From positions 1-54,962 of the forward strand of contig SHVY01000018.1 in assembly GCA_009694045.1 (NCBI GenBank): a stretch of 54,962 bases of DNA, read 5' to 3'. Below are positions 35,295-43,736 of the stretch, in pieces. This stretch comes from Alphaproteobacteria bacterium (GTDB taxonomy: Bacteria > Pseudomonadota > Alphaproteobacteria > SP197). The stretch's first letter is position 1, and each line of letters starts with the position of its first letter. The notes below the pieces were generated by a model that was given only the letters and a program-made list of their open reading frames with translations, made no database searches and was not told the origin of the DNA. A program made the position numbers and the translations under genes.

Positions 35295-35759
35295 ATGGCC
35301 GGACGCGTCGAGGCCCGTCTCAAGGAGCTTGGCATCGAGCTGCCCCAGGCGGCGGCACCCGTCGCCAACTATGTCCCTTACGTCATCGTCGGAAATTTGC
35401 TCTTCATCTCCGGCCAGATCACGATGCAGGGAGGCAAACCCCAGTACGTGGGCCAAGTCGGCCGGGACTTCACGGTCGAGGAAGGCGCCAAGGCGGCGCG
35501 GATTTGCGGCATCAACATTCTGGCGCAGGTGAAGGCGGCGCTGGGCGATCTGGACCGCGTCAAGCGCTGCGTGAAGCTGACCGGCTTCGTCAACGCGGCA
35601 CCCCTGTTCGCCGAGCAGCCCAAGGTCATCAACGGCGCCTCTGACCTGATGGTCGAGGTCCTGGGCGACGCCGGGCGCCATGCCCGCGCCGCCGTCGGCG
35701 TCGCCTCCCTGCCGGTCGGCGTGGCCGTCGAGGTCGACGCGATCTTCGAGATCGTCTGA
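35295..35759 (+). CDS. RidA family protein (enamine/imine deaminase-like)
   Basis: 154 aa, of the YjgF/YER057c/UK114 superfamily, trimeric, hydrolysing reactive enamine/imine intermediates released by PLP or flavin enzymes. Segments VGNLLFISGQITMQGG, VKLTGFVN and HARAAVGVASLPVGVAVEVDAIFEIV are typical of the longer RidA subgroup. The usual catalytic Arg aligns with HARAAVG. RBS is AGGGAG. The IlvB-like gene begins 12 bases downstream. Confidence 0.9.
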   Translation: MAGRVEARLKELGIELPQAAAPVANYVPYVIVGNLLFISGQITMQGGKPQYVGQVGRDFTVEEGAKAARICGINILAQVKAALGDLDRVKRCVKLTGFVNAAPLFAEQPKVINGASDLMVEVLGDAGRHARAAVGVASLPVGVAVEVDAIFEIV

Positions 35760-35771
35760 GGCTAGACCCCC

Positions 35772-37400
35772 ATGAACGGCGGCGAGGCGCTGGTCGCCAC
35801 CCTTCTCGCCCACGGCGTCGACACCGCCTTTTGCGTTCCGGGCGAAAGCTACCTCGCGGTCCTCGAGGCGCTGCGGGTGAACGCGAACCGCATTCGCCTC
35901 ATCACCAATCGGCACGAGTCCGGGGCCAGCTATGGGGCCGCCGTCTACGCCCGCATCGCCCGCCGACCCGGCATCGCCATGGTGACCCGGGGGCCCGGCG
36001 CCACCAACGCCTCGATCGGCGTGCACTGCGCCAAGCAGGATTCCCTGCCGCTCGTGCTGTTCGTCGGTCACGTGCCGTCGCACGAGAAGGGCCGGGAGTC
36101 GTTCCAGGAGATCGACTACCGCCTGATGTTCGGGGCCATGGCCAAGGCCGTGCTGGAACCGTCCACGCCGGCCGACGTGGCGCGCGACACGGCGCGGGCG
36201 CTCGCCCTTGCCACCGCCGGCAGGCCCGGCCCCGTCGTCGTCGTCCTGCCCGAGGACGTGACCGAGGGCGAAGCCGGCGAAGCCCACATCCCGCCTGCGC
36301 GGCCCCGGCCCTCGGCCGCGCCGACGCCGGCTGCCCTGGCCGAGGCGGCACGGCTGATCGCGCGCGCTCGTGCGCCGATCGCCATCGCCGGGGAACTGGT
36401 CAATTTCGAGGCGGCGCATGGGGCGTTGGCCGCCTTCGTCGATCGGGCGGGCGTGGGCGTCGTCGCCGCGTTCCGTTGCCAGGACGCCTTCGACAACGAT
36501 CACCCCGCCTACCTCGGCCACTTCGGCGTCGGCCGGGCGCCCTACCAGCGCAAGCTGTGGGAGAGTTGCGACCTGGTGATCGCCGTCGGCAACCGCCTGG
36601 ATGCCATCACCACCGACGACTACCGCGTTCCCCGGGATGACCAGGTTCTGATCCACATCCACCCCGAGCCCACGGTGCTCGCCGATGGGCGGACGGCGGA
36701 CCTGGCGATCGCGGCCGACGTGGGGCCTTCGCTCGCGGCGATCACGGCGGCCCTGCCGGCGGGGACGCGTGGCGGCTGGCGGGTCGCGTACCGCCAAGGG
36801 TTCGAGGCCTCCCGCGCCGAAGGGGCGAAGGTAATGGGTCGGATCGACATGGCGGCCGTGGTCGCCGAAATCGCCGCCCGGATCGCGCCCGACCATGTGA
36901 TGGTGAGCGAGGCCGGCAACTTCTCCGGCTGGGTGCACCGCTATTTCCCGTTCCGCCGGCCGTCCTCCCAGGCGGCACCCATGGCCGGGGCGATGGGCTG
37001 GGCCGTCCCCGGGGCGATCGGCGCCAAGCTCGCCCGGCCCGGCGCCGAAGTGATCGCCCTGGTCGGCGATGGCGGCTTCGGCATGACGGGCCAGGAGATC
37101 GCCACCGCCGTGCAGGAAGGCGTGAACGTCACCGTCATCGTCTGCGACAACGGCGCCTACGGCACGATCCTCGCCCACCAGCACCGCTTCGCCGGCCAGG
37201 GCGCCTACCACGGGGTGAAGCTCCGGAGCCCGGACTTCGCCGCCCTCGGCCGGGCCTACGGAGCCGCGGCTTGGCGGGTCGAGACCACGGCCGAATTCGC
37301 GCCGGCCTTCGCCGCCGCCCGCGCCCACGACGGCCCGGCGCTGATCCACCTTGTGATCGACGTCCGCGACATCTCCGCCTACGGCCCGCTGGCCGTGTGA
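35772..37400 (+). CDS. Thiamin-diphosphate enzyme, acetolactate synthase-like (IlvB family)
   Basis: A 542-aa ThDP enzyme with three domains: PYR (VDTAFCVPGESYLAVLEAL, with catalytic Glu49 in NRHESGASYGAA), a central domain and PP. The ThDP/Mg motif is GDGGFGMTGQE...VCDNGAYG. The small regulatory subunit IlvN is not adjacent, and the sequence is more like the catabolic or orphan branch of the family, so it may decarboxylate or ligate another 2-oxo acid. It is probably co-transcribed with ridA. The actual substrate is unknown. Confidence 0.85.
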   Translation: MNGGEALVATLLAHGVDTAFCVPGESYLAVLEALRVNANRIRLITNRHESGASYGAAVYARIARRPGIAMVTRGPGATNASIGVHCAKQDSLPLVLFVGHVPSHEKGRESFQEIDYRLMFGAMAKAVLEPSTPADVARDTARALALATAGRPGPVVVVLPEDVTEGEAGEAHIPPARPRPSAAPTPAALAEAARLIARARAPIAIAGELVNFEAAHGALAAFVDRAGVGVVAAFRCQDAFDNDHPAYLGHFGVGRAPYQRKLWESCDLVIAVGNRLDAITTDDYRVPRDDQVLIHIHPEPTVLADGRTADLAIAADVGPSLAAITAALPAGTRGGWRVAYRQGFEASRAEGAKVMGRIDMAAVVAEIAARIAPDHVMVSEAGNFSGWVHRYFPFRRPSSQAAPMAGAMGWAVPGAIGAKLARPGAEVIALVGDGGFGMTGQEIATAVQEGVNVTVIVCDNGAYGTILAHQHRFAGQGAYHGVKLRSPDFAALGRAYGAAAWRVETTAEFAPAFAAARAHDGPALIHLVIDVRDISAYGPLAV

Positions 37401-37406
37401 TCGCGC

Positions 37407-39331
37407 CTACGCCGCGACCATGATGATGTCGTCGGCGGTCATCGTGCCGGATTCGACGGTCGCGACGGCGGTGTAGCCCGCCCCGACGCCGTTCGCGTCG
37501 TAGTAGAGCGTCCGGTCGGCGAGCGAGAACACGAACGTCGGCACGGCGTCGCCGAAGTTGTCGTTGGTTCCGGCGTTCGTGCCGTTGTAGCTGCCGTTGA
37601 TGATGGAGAACCCGTCGCCGAGCACCGGCGGATTGCCCGTGTTGTTGATGTCGAAGTTCGGGTCGAACGCGGAGGCCAGGAAATTGAAGACATCGACGCT
37701 GGTCACGAAGTCCGTGACGACGTCGGCCGCGAGCCCGGAGGCGGCGAGGGTGATGTTGCTCGCGACCGCGGTGCCGTGCGACAGCGCTGCGTAACGGAAC
37801 ACATCGTTGCCGTCCCCGCCGGTCAGCTCGTCGGCTCTGGTACCGCCGAGGAGGCTATCGTCCCCAAATCCTCCGTCCAGCACATCCGACCCAAGGGACC
37901 CGGTCAGCCGATCGTCACTATCACCGCCGAGGACCGTGTCGTCGCCGCTCGCGCCATTCAAGACGTTGGCGGCCGCGTTGCCCTAGACCACGTTATCCAG
38001 GCCGTTGCCGGTGCCGTCGATCGCCGTGTTGCCGGTCAGCCGCAAGCGCTCCACGGCATTGCCGAGGGTCAGCGTCACGCTCGACAGGATGGTGTCGGTG
38101 CCGCCGCCGTTTGCCTCGAACACCGTGTCCGTGCCGACATTGACGACGAAGGTGTCGTTGCCCGATCCGCCGGTCATGCTGTCGTCGCCGCTGCCGCCGT
38201 CGAGCTTGTCGTTGCCGTCGCCGCCCGCCAGCACGTCGTTGGCCCCCTGGCCGAGCAGGATATTGTCGCGTCGTTGCCGGTGATGGTGTTCGCGAAACCA
38301 TTGCCGATGCCCGAGGATCCCTTCGTTCCCGTGAGAATCAGAATCTCGACGTCGTTGTCCGTCATGACGAACGAGACGGAGCTCCGCACCGTGTCGGTGG
38401 TGCCCGAGAACCCGACCTTGATCACCACGTCGTTCGGGTTGTCCACGAAGAACAGATCGTTGCCGTCGCCGCCGGTCATCGAATCGGCTCCGGTCCCACC
38501 GTCGATCGTGTCGTCGCCGCCTTGGCCGTGCAGGCCGGTGATCCCGACGTTGATGACGCCGCCGAGCGCCGCGATGTCGTCGTCGCCGGCGCCGCCCAGC
38601 AGCAGGTCGTTGTTAGCGCTTCCCTCCAGGGCATCGCCGCCGCCGTTGCCGATCAGGGTCACCCCGATGGTCACCGAGGCGTCGTCCGCCGAGAGCGTGT
38701 TGCTGAACCCATCGCCTTCCATCACCGCGAAGGTGGCCCCCATCAGATCGGCATTGTCGGCCGAATCGAAGCCGGCGATGATGCCCTGGCCATCCTCGCC
38801 GGGCGTGAACAGGAACCGGTTGGCGCCGATCGCGTCGAGCGGCACGTCGCCGGCATCGTCGATCACGAGCGTATCGTTGCCGGCGCCGCTATCCATCGTG
38901 TCGGCGCCGGTGCCGCCATTCACGGAATCGTTGCCCGCGGCGCCGACGAGCGTGTCCGCGCCACCGCCGCCGATCAGCGTGTCGTTGCCGCTCAAGCCAT
39001 TGAGCCGGTTGGTGCCGCTGGAGCCGGTGATCACGTTGTTCAGGCCGTTGCCCGTGCCGGTCGTCCCGTTGGCCGTCAAGACCAGGCGTTCGACATTGGC
39101 GGGAAGGGTGAAGGTGACCGAGCTGCGCACCGTGTCGGTCCCGGCGCCCGCATCCTCGAAGACCGCGTCGCCGCCGTTGACGATGAAGGTGTCGTTGCCG
39201 GTGCCTCCGAACAGGCGGTCGTTGCCCGCGCCGCCATCGAGGACATCGTTGCCGCCGAAGCCGAACAGGGTGTCGTTGCCAGCACCCCCCGTGAGAGTGT
39301 TGGTGTTGTTGTTGCCGTTGAAGGCGGCCAT
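37407..39331 (-). pseudogene. RTX calcium-binding (hemolysin-type) repeat protein, frameshifted with internal TAG
   Basis: The ATG at 39331 has an ideal RBS (AAGGAGG). The first frame (to about 38270) has GGxGxDxLx nonapeptides such as GGAGNDTLFGFGGNDVLDGGAGNDRLFGG. It is also periodic at a larger scale, with repeated blocks like DTVRSSVTFTLPANVERLVLTANGTTGTGNGLNNVITG. A one-base deletion near 38265 shifts the frame. The next segment ends at an in-frame TAG (GTC TAG GGC) and then continues NAAANVLNGASGDDTVLGG to a C-terminal secretion-signal-like region. Restored length is about 641 aa. It would be a type I secretion substrate. A second RTX gene starts at the right edge of the window; no ABC exporter is seen here. 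Confidence 0.8.
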
Positions 39332-39498
39332 GGAGAACCTCCTTAATCCCCGGACCCCGAATCGATCGGACGCGAGGCGCCGGGGCGCGTCGTTCCCTTG
39401 GATATTAGGCAAGAATCGCGCCACGGCCCACGTTTATGCCGCTTGCGGCAGGGAGGCATTGCGCTACCCTCGGCTGCAGCAACGATCGGGAGGGACCC

Positions 39499-39855
39499 GT
39501 GGGCAAGAAAACCGTTCTGTTCAAGCGTTCGGCCATGACGTTCGACGATTTCGGGGCGAAAGAGGGCAAGGCCGGCATCGCCCGGCTGGTGGGACCCGAC
39601 ATGAGCACCACCATGGGAGGAGGCATCGCCACATTCGACCAATGCGCCGTCGAGTGGACGGTTCGCTACGACGAGCTGATCGTCGTGCTGGAGGGCACGT
39701 TCAAGTTGAAGGCCGGCGACGAGATGTTCGAGGCGAAGCCGGGCGACGTGCTGTGGATTCCGGCCGAGACCCCCCTCGTCTACATGGGCGACAAGGCCGT
39801 GGTGTTCTATTCGGTCTACCCGGTCGATTGGCGCAAACGGCTTGGGCTCGCCTAG
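39499..39855 (+). CDS. Cupin-domain protein (EutQ-like)
   Basis: A 118-aa single-domain beta-barrel. The GTG at 39499 has GGGAGGG upstream. Cupin motifs are visible: WTVRYDELIVVLEGTFKLKAGDEMFEAKPGDVLWIPAETPLVY, resembling EutQ/polyamine-utilisation cupins rather than a two-histidine dioxygenase. Its TAG is followed immediately by the GTG of the M24-family gene (TAG GTG), so the two are coupled. Confidence 0.8.
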   Translation: MGKKTVLFKRSAMTFDDFGAKEGKAGIARLVGPDMSTTMGGGIATFDQCAVEWTVRYDELIVVLEGTFKLKAGDEMFEAKPGDVLWIPAETPLVYMGDKAVVFYSVYPVDWRKRLGLA

Positions 39856-41016
39856 GTGGCGCTCCACTTCTCCCGGGAGGAGTTCGCGGCGCGCCAGGGG
39901 GCGGCCCGCACGGCCCTGCGCGAACGCGGGCTGGACGCCCTGCTGGTCTTCAGCCAGGAGAGCCACTACTACCTGACCGGCTTCGATTCCGTCGGCTACG
40001 TCTTCTTCCAGTGCGCCGTGCTGACGGCGGACGAGCGGCCGATCGTGCTGCTCACCCGCCGACCGGATCTGGAACAGGCCAGGATCACCTCGGTGATCGA
40101 GGACATCCGCATCTGGTACGACAAGGAGGGGGCGAACCCGGCCGTGGACCTTCGGGCAATCCTCGCGGAGCTGGGCCTTCGCGACGCCCGCGTCGGCATC
40201 GAGCTCAGGACCTACGGGCTGATGCCGTCGAACTGGGAGCTGATCCGCAAGGCCCTCGCCCGCTTCTGCAGGCTCGAGGACGCTTCCGATCTGATCCGGG
40301 GGCGCCGCATCGTCAAGTCGCCGGCGGAGCTCGTCTACGTTCGCCGCGCGGCCGAGTTGGTGGACGAGGCGCTGGATGCGCTCCTCGCCACCACGCGACC
40401 CTGGGGCTTCGAGGGCGACATCGCCGCCGCCATGGCGGCGCCGATCCTGAAAGGGGGCGGCGAGCTCGGGACCGAGCACGCGGTCATGGGCGTCGGCGAG
40501 CGGGCGCTTCTCAACCGCCACACCGCCGGGTCCCAGCGGATCGGGGCCAAGGACCAGCTCACGGCCGAATTCTCGGCGAGCTTCCGGCGCTACCACGCCT
40601 GCCTGATGCGGACCGTGGCGATCGGCGAGGGCGACCCCCGGCAGGAGCGCATGTTCGAGGCGACCCGCGACGCGCTGGCGGCGATGACCGAGGCGACCCG
40701 GCCCGGCAGGACCTTCGGCGACGTGGACGACGCCCACCGCCGGGTCTACGACGCGGCCGGCTATGCCCACGCGCGGATGTCGGCGTGCGGATATCCCCTG
40801 GGCGCCACCTTCAAGCCGTCGTGGATGGACGTGCCGCCGATGCTCTACTCCGGCAACCCGACACCCATTCGCGAGGGCATGGTGTTGTTCCTGCACGCGA
40901 TCCTGGCCGACGCCGCGACCGGCCTCGCCATGTCCGGCGGCTACACAATTACCGTGACCAAAACCGGCGCCGAAATCCTCAGCCGCCGCGCCCTCGCCTA
41001 CCACATCTGCCGCTAG
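39856..41016 (+). CDS. M24-family pita-bread protein without metal ligands (creatinase/DoeA-like)
   Basis: 386 aa with an N-terminal creatinase domain (LLVFSQESHYYLTGFDS) and a C-terminal pita-bread fold. The five metal ligands (Asp, Asp, His, Glu, Glu) of prolidases and methionine aminopeptidases are all replaced: TAEFSASFRRYHACLMRT for the two Asp, CGYPLGATF for GHGIG, MVLFLHAIL for the first Glu, and GYTITVTKTG for the second. Creatinase-type members hydrolyse C-N bonds without metal, so a hydrolase of an N-substituted amino acid or cyclic amidine is more likely than a peptidase. The start is GTG 39856, directly after the cupin stop. Confidence 0.82.
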   Translation: MALHFSREEFAARQGAARTALRERGLDALLVFSQESHYYLTGFDSVGYVFFQCAVLTADERPIVLLTRRPDLEQARITSVIEDIRIWYDKEGANPAVDLRAILAELGLRDARVGIELRTYGLMPSNWELIRKALARFCRLEDASDLIRGRRIVKSPAELVYVRRAAELVDEALDALLATTRPWGFEGDIAAAMAAPILKGGGELGTEHAVMGVGERALLNRHTAGSQRIGAKDQLTAEFSASFRRYHACLMRTVAIGEGDPRQERMFEATRDALAAMTEATRPGRTFGDVDDAHRRVYDAAGYAHARMSACGYPLGATFKPSWMDVPPMLYSGNPTPIREGMVLFLHAILADAATGLAMSGGYTITVTKTGAEILSRRALAYHICR

Positions 41017-41068
41017 CCTGGACCAGTGCGCCGGCGTTAAGCTGTATGCAGCATACGGAGGAACCACC

Positions 41069-42388
41069 ATGGCGCTCGCGCTGAGGAATCTCGATCTCGA
41101 TTCGGCCTACGGCGAGGCCGAGGCCGGCTATGTCCAGGGCAACCCGAGAAGCGGGTCGAACCTTGAGGCCAACGCGAAGGTCATGCCCGGCGGCAACACC
41201 CGGACGGTGCTGCACTTCGCGCCCTATCCTCTCACGCTCGTCCGCGGCGAAGGCTGCTACGTTTGGGACGCCGACGGGCACCGCTACATCGATTTCCTCG
41301 GCGAATACACCGCCGGCCTCTACGGCCATTCCCACCCGGTGATCGTCGCGGCGATCCGCAAGGCGCTGGAGGACGGCATCGTGCTCGGCGGCCCCAACGT
41401 CTACGAGGGTCGGCTCGCGGCCGAACTCACGGCGCGCATCCCGTCACTCGACCTGGTGCGGTTCTGTAACTCGGGCACCGAGGCGAACCTTTACGCCGTG
41501 TCCACCGCGTGCGCCGTCACCGGCCGGTCGTCGATCATGGTGTTCGACGGCGCCTACCATGGCGGCGTCTTCTATTACGCCCATGGCGGCACGCCGCTGA
41601 ACGCGCCGTTCCCGACCGTGCTGGCCCAGTACAACGACCTGGAGGGGACCCGGGCGCTGATCCGCCAGCACGCCTCCGAGCTGGCCGCGGTCTTGATCGA
41701 GCCGATGATGGGCGCCGGGGGTTGCATCCAGGCCGACGTGACGTTCCTCCAGATGCTGCGGGAAGAGACGAAGAAGGTCGGCGTTATCCTGATCTTCGAC
41801 GAGGTGATGACCTCGCGGCTGTCGTCCGGCGGCCTGCAGAAGATCGTGGGGGTGATCCCCGACATGACCTCGCTCGGCAAATACCTGGGCGGCGGATTGA
41901 CGTTCGGTGCGTTCGGCGGCCGCAAGGAGATCATGAGCCGGTTCGATCCGCGCAGCGCCAACGCCTTCCCCCACGCCGGCACGTTCAACAACAACGTGCT
42001 GACCATGGCCGCGGGCTACGCCGGCCTGAGCCAGGCCTACACGGCGGAGGCCGCCGTGGTTCTCAACCGGGCGGGCGACGAGACCCGCGAGCGGTTGCAG
42101 GCGCTCGCCGCCAAGCACGACGTGCCGGTGCAGTTTCTCGGGCGCGGCTCGATGACCAACCTCCACGTCACTCGCACCCCGATCAGGAGCCCGCATGATC
42201 TGGAGACCGCGAGCAAGCGCGCGGGGGACATCATTCATCTGGATTTGCTCGCGCGCGGCATCTACATCGCCCGGCGCGGCTTCATCATCCTGTCCCTGCC
42301 GATGGAGCCGGCCGATCTCGACGCCCTGGTCGCCGCCATGGATGGGGTGCTCGAGGATCGCGCGGCGCTGCTTCGCGCCGCGGTCTGA
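41069..42388 (+). CDS. Class III PLP aminotransferase (glutamate-1-semialdehyde aminomutase-like)
   Basis: A 439-aa fold-type I enzyme. PLP-binding residues: CNSGTEANLYAV for the phosphate, YHGG, FDEVMTSRLS with the PLP-N1 Asp, and the Schiff-base Lys in MTSLGKYLGGGLTFGAFGG. It resembles HemL-like aminotransferases acting on omega- or beta-amino acids, not true HemL. RBS is GGAGG. It is in line with the cupin/M24 pair upstream (52-base gap) and MaoC downstream, which suggests a four-gene catabolic unit. Confidence 0.88.
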   Translation: MALALRNLDLDSAYGEAEAGYVQGNPRSGSNLEANAKVMPGGNTRTVLHFAPYPLTLVRGEGCYVWDADGHRYIDFLGEYTAGLYGHSHPVIVAAIRKALEDGIVLGGPNVYEGRLAAELTARIPSLDLVRFCNSGTEANLYAVSTACAVTGRSSIMVFDGAYHGGVFYYAHGGTPLNAPFPTVLAQYNDLEGTRALIRQHASELAAVLIEPMMGAGGCIQADVTFLQMLREETKKVGVILIFDEVMTSRLSSGGLQKIVGVIPDMTSLGKYLGGGLTFGAFGGRKEIMSRFDPRSANAFPHAGTFNNNVLTMAAGYAGLSQAYTAEAAVVLNRAGDETRERLQALAAKHDVPVQFLGRGSMTNLHVTRTPIRSPHDLETASKRAGDIIHLDLLARGIYIARRGFIILSLPMEPADLDALVAAMDGVLEDRAALLRAAV

Positions 42389-42395
42389 CGCGCGT

Positions 42396-42860
42396 ATGGG
42401 TGCCGCGCTCTTCCACATCGACCAGGCCGAGGACTTCGTCGGCCGCGAGATCGCCGTTTCGGATTGGATCACCATTGACCAGGACCAGGTCGACCAGTTC
42501 GCACAAGCGACCCGCGACCCCGATTGGATGCATGTGGACGTGGAGCGCTCGCGGCGCGAGAGCCCGTACCAGGGCACCATCGTCCAGGGGTTCCTGATGA
42601 TGTCCCTGGCGATCCACCTGCACCACATCACCAACCTGGTCCCCGGCGGCACCAACTACGGCCTCAACTACGGCATGGACCGGGTGCGTTTCACCGACGT
42701 GGTGATGGTGGGCGCCCGGGTGCGCGACCACGTCACCCTCTTGAGTTGCGAGCCCAAGGGTGAGTGCGTGCTTATGAAGACCCGCAACACCCTCGAGGTC
42801 GAGGGCAAGACGAAGCCCGGCATGGTCGCCGACTGGCTCGTCTACTGGTACCGGAGCTGA
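42396..42860 (+). CDS. MaoC-like (R)-specific enoyl hydratase
   Basis: A 154-aa hot-dog-fold protein. The hydratase-2 motif is present as FAQATRDPDWMHVD (Asp and His catalytic pair), and GTIVQGFLMMSLAIHLHH is the typical central helix. It would hydrate an enoyl thioester or related acid. It starts 7 bases after the aminotransferase stop, so it is the last gene of that unit. Confidence 0.88.
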   Translation: MGAALFHIDQAEDFVGREIAVSDWITIDQDQVDQFAQATRDPDWMHVDVERSRRESPYQGTIVQGFLMMSLAIHLHHITNLVPGGTNYGLNYGMDRVRFTDVVMVGARVRDHVTLLSCEPKGECVLMKTRNTLEVEGKTKPGMVADWLVYWYRS

Positions 42861-42895
42861 CGCCTTTTCGCCGCAAAACGTGTTGACTGAATTTG

Positions 42896-42914
42896 GTACG
42901 GTACGATACCGTAC
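42896..42914. promoter_or_regulatory. Autoregulatory operator of the DUF1778-GNAT toxin-antitoxin pair
   Basis: A 19-bp palindrome, GTACGGTA, CGA, TACCGTAC. It lies 7 bases downstream of a TTGACT (-35 like, 42883-42888) and 25 bases before the antitoxin ATG. RHH antitoxins of this family bind such palindromes. Confidence 0.65.
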
Positions 42915-42938
42915 ATTTTGGCCAGTCGAGGATCGGCG

Positions 42939-43223
42939 ATGCGCGCGGCCAGGATGAAGGCATCCGAGGAGCCACGGACGGAGCGGATGGAGCTTCGCGT
43001 CCGGCCGTCGGCGAAACAAGCGATCCAACGTGCGATGGCCCTGAGCGGCCTGTCGGCGGCGGACTTGGCCTTTCAGGCCGCGCGCCGGGTGCTCGACGAG
43101 CACGAGCGCGCCGATCTAGCCGGAGCCGATCGCGACGCTTTCCTCGATCTCATCGCTCGCCCACCCGGTGCCAATGCCCGGCTCAAACGCGCCTTCCAGC
43201 GGCATCGCCGGGCAACGCGCTGA
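42939..43223 (+). CDS. DUF1778 (TacA-like) antitoxin
   Basis: 94 aa. The ribbon-helix-helix N-terminal part is recognisable (RTERMELRVRPSAKQAIQRAMALSGLSAADLAFQAARRVLDEH). The C-terminal tail (DRDAFLDLIARPPGANARLKRAF) would wrap and neutralise the acetyltransferase. The ATG at 42939 has GAGG at 7 bases; 42954 is an alternative. It is followed without gap by the GNAT gene, and a palindromic operator lies upstream. Confidence 0.88.
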   Translation: MRAARMKASEEPRTERMELRVRPSAKQAIQRAMALSGLSAADLAFQAARRVLDEHERADLAGADRDAFLDLIARPPGANARLKRAFQRHRRATR

Positions 43224-43736
43224 GTGGCGGTTCCCCGCCTCAACTTCGAGCCGCTCGGACGCCATCACGACCGGAGGGCATTCGCCTGCGGTGAACCCGC
43301 GCTCGACGACTATCTCAAGTCCCGGGCCAGCCAGGATGTGCGGCGCGATGTCGCGCGCGTCTTCGTCGCGGTGCCGCCAGGGACAGGCGACGTAGCGGGT
43401 TACTACACCCTCGGCGCGTTCACGATCGGGCTGGATCGAATCCCTGAGGAGTTCGCCCGTGGGCTACCACCCTATGGCGACCTGCCGGCGGCGCTGATCG
43501 GCCGGCTCGCGCGCGACCTGCGCTGGCGCGGCGAAAGGGTCGGCGAACTGCTGCTCACCGACGCGATCGGCCGGGTGCTGGATGCGACATCGCGCTTGGC
43601 GATTCACGCCATCGTCGTCGATGCGAAGAACGACACCGCGGCGGCGTTCTACCGTTCATTCGGGTTCCGGCCGCAGGTGTCGCGGCCGAACCGGCTGTTC
43701 CTTGCCGTCGCCACGGCCCGCGAGGGTCGCCGTTAG
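43224..43736 (+). CDS. GNAT-family (TacT-like) toxin
   Basis: A 170-aa N-acetyltransferase of the type that acetylates aminoacyl-tRNA. Features: LNFEPLGRHHDRRAFACGEPALDDYLKSRASQD, typical of the TacT/AtaT2 subgroup; the acetyl-CoA loop region with LRWRGERVGELLL; and FYRSFGFRP near the C-terminus. The GTG start follows the antitoxin TGA directly. Its TAG overlaps by 4 bases tail-to-tail with the stop of the minus-strand ligase gene. Confidence 0.88.
   Translation: MAVPRLNFEPLGRHHDRRAFACGEPALDDYLKSRASQDVRRDVARVFVAVPPGTGDVAGYYTLGAFTIGLDRIPEEFARGLPPYGDLPAALIGRLARDLRWRGERVGELLLTDAIGRVLDATSRLAIHAIVVDAKNDTAAAFYRSFGFRPQVSRPNRLFLAVATAREGRR

Noticed and set aside
37407..39331. Tandem DNA repeats suggesting a CRISPR-like or satellite array.
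   Set aside because: The periodicity is that of RTX nonapeptide codons and is degenerate at DNA level.
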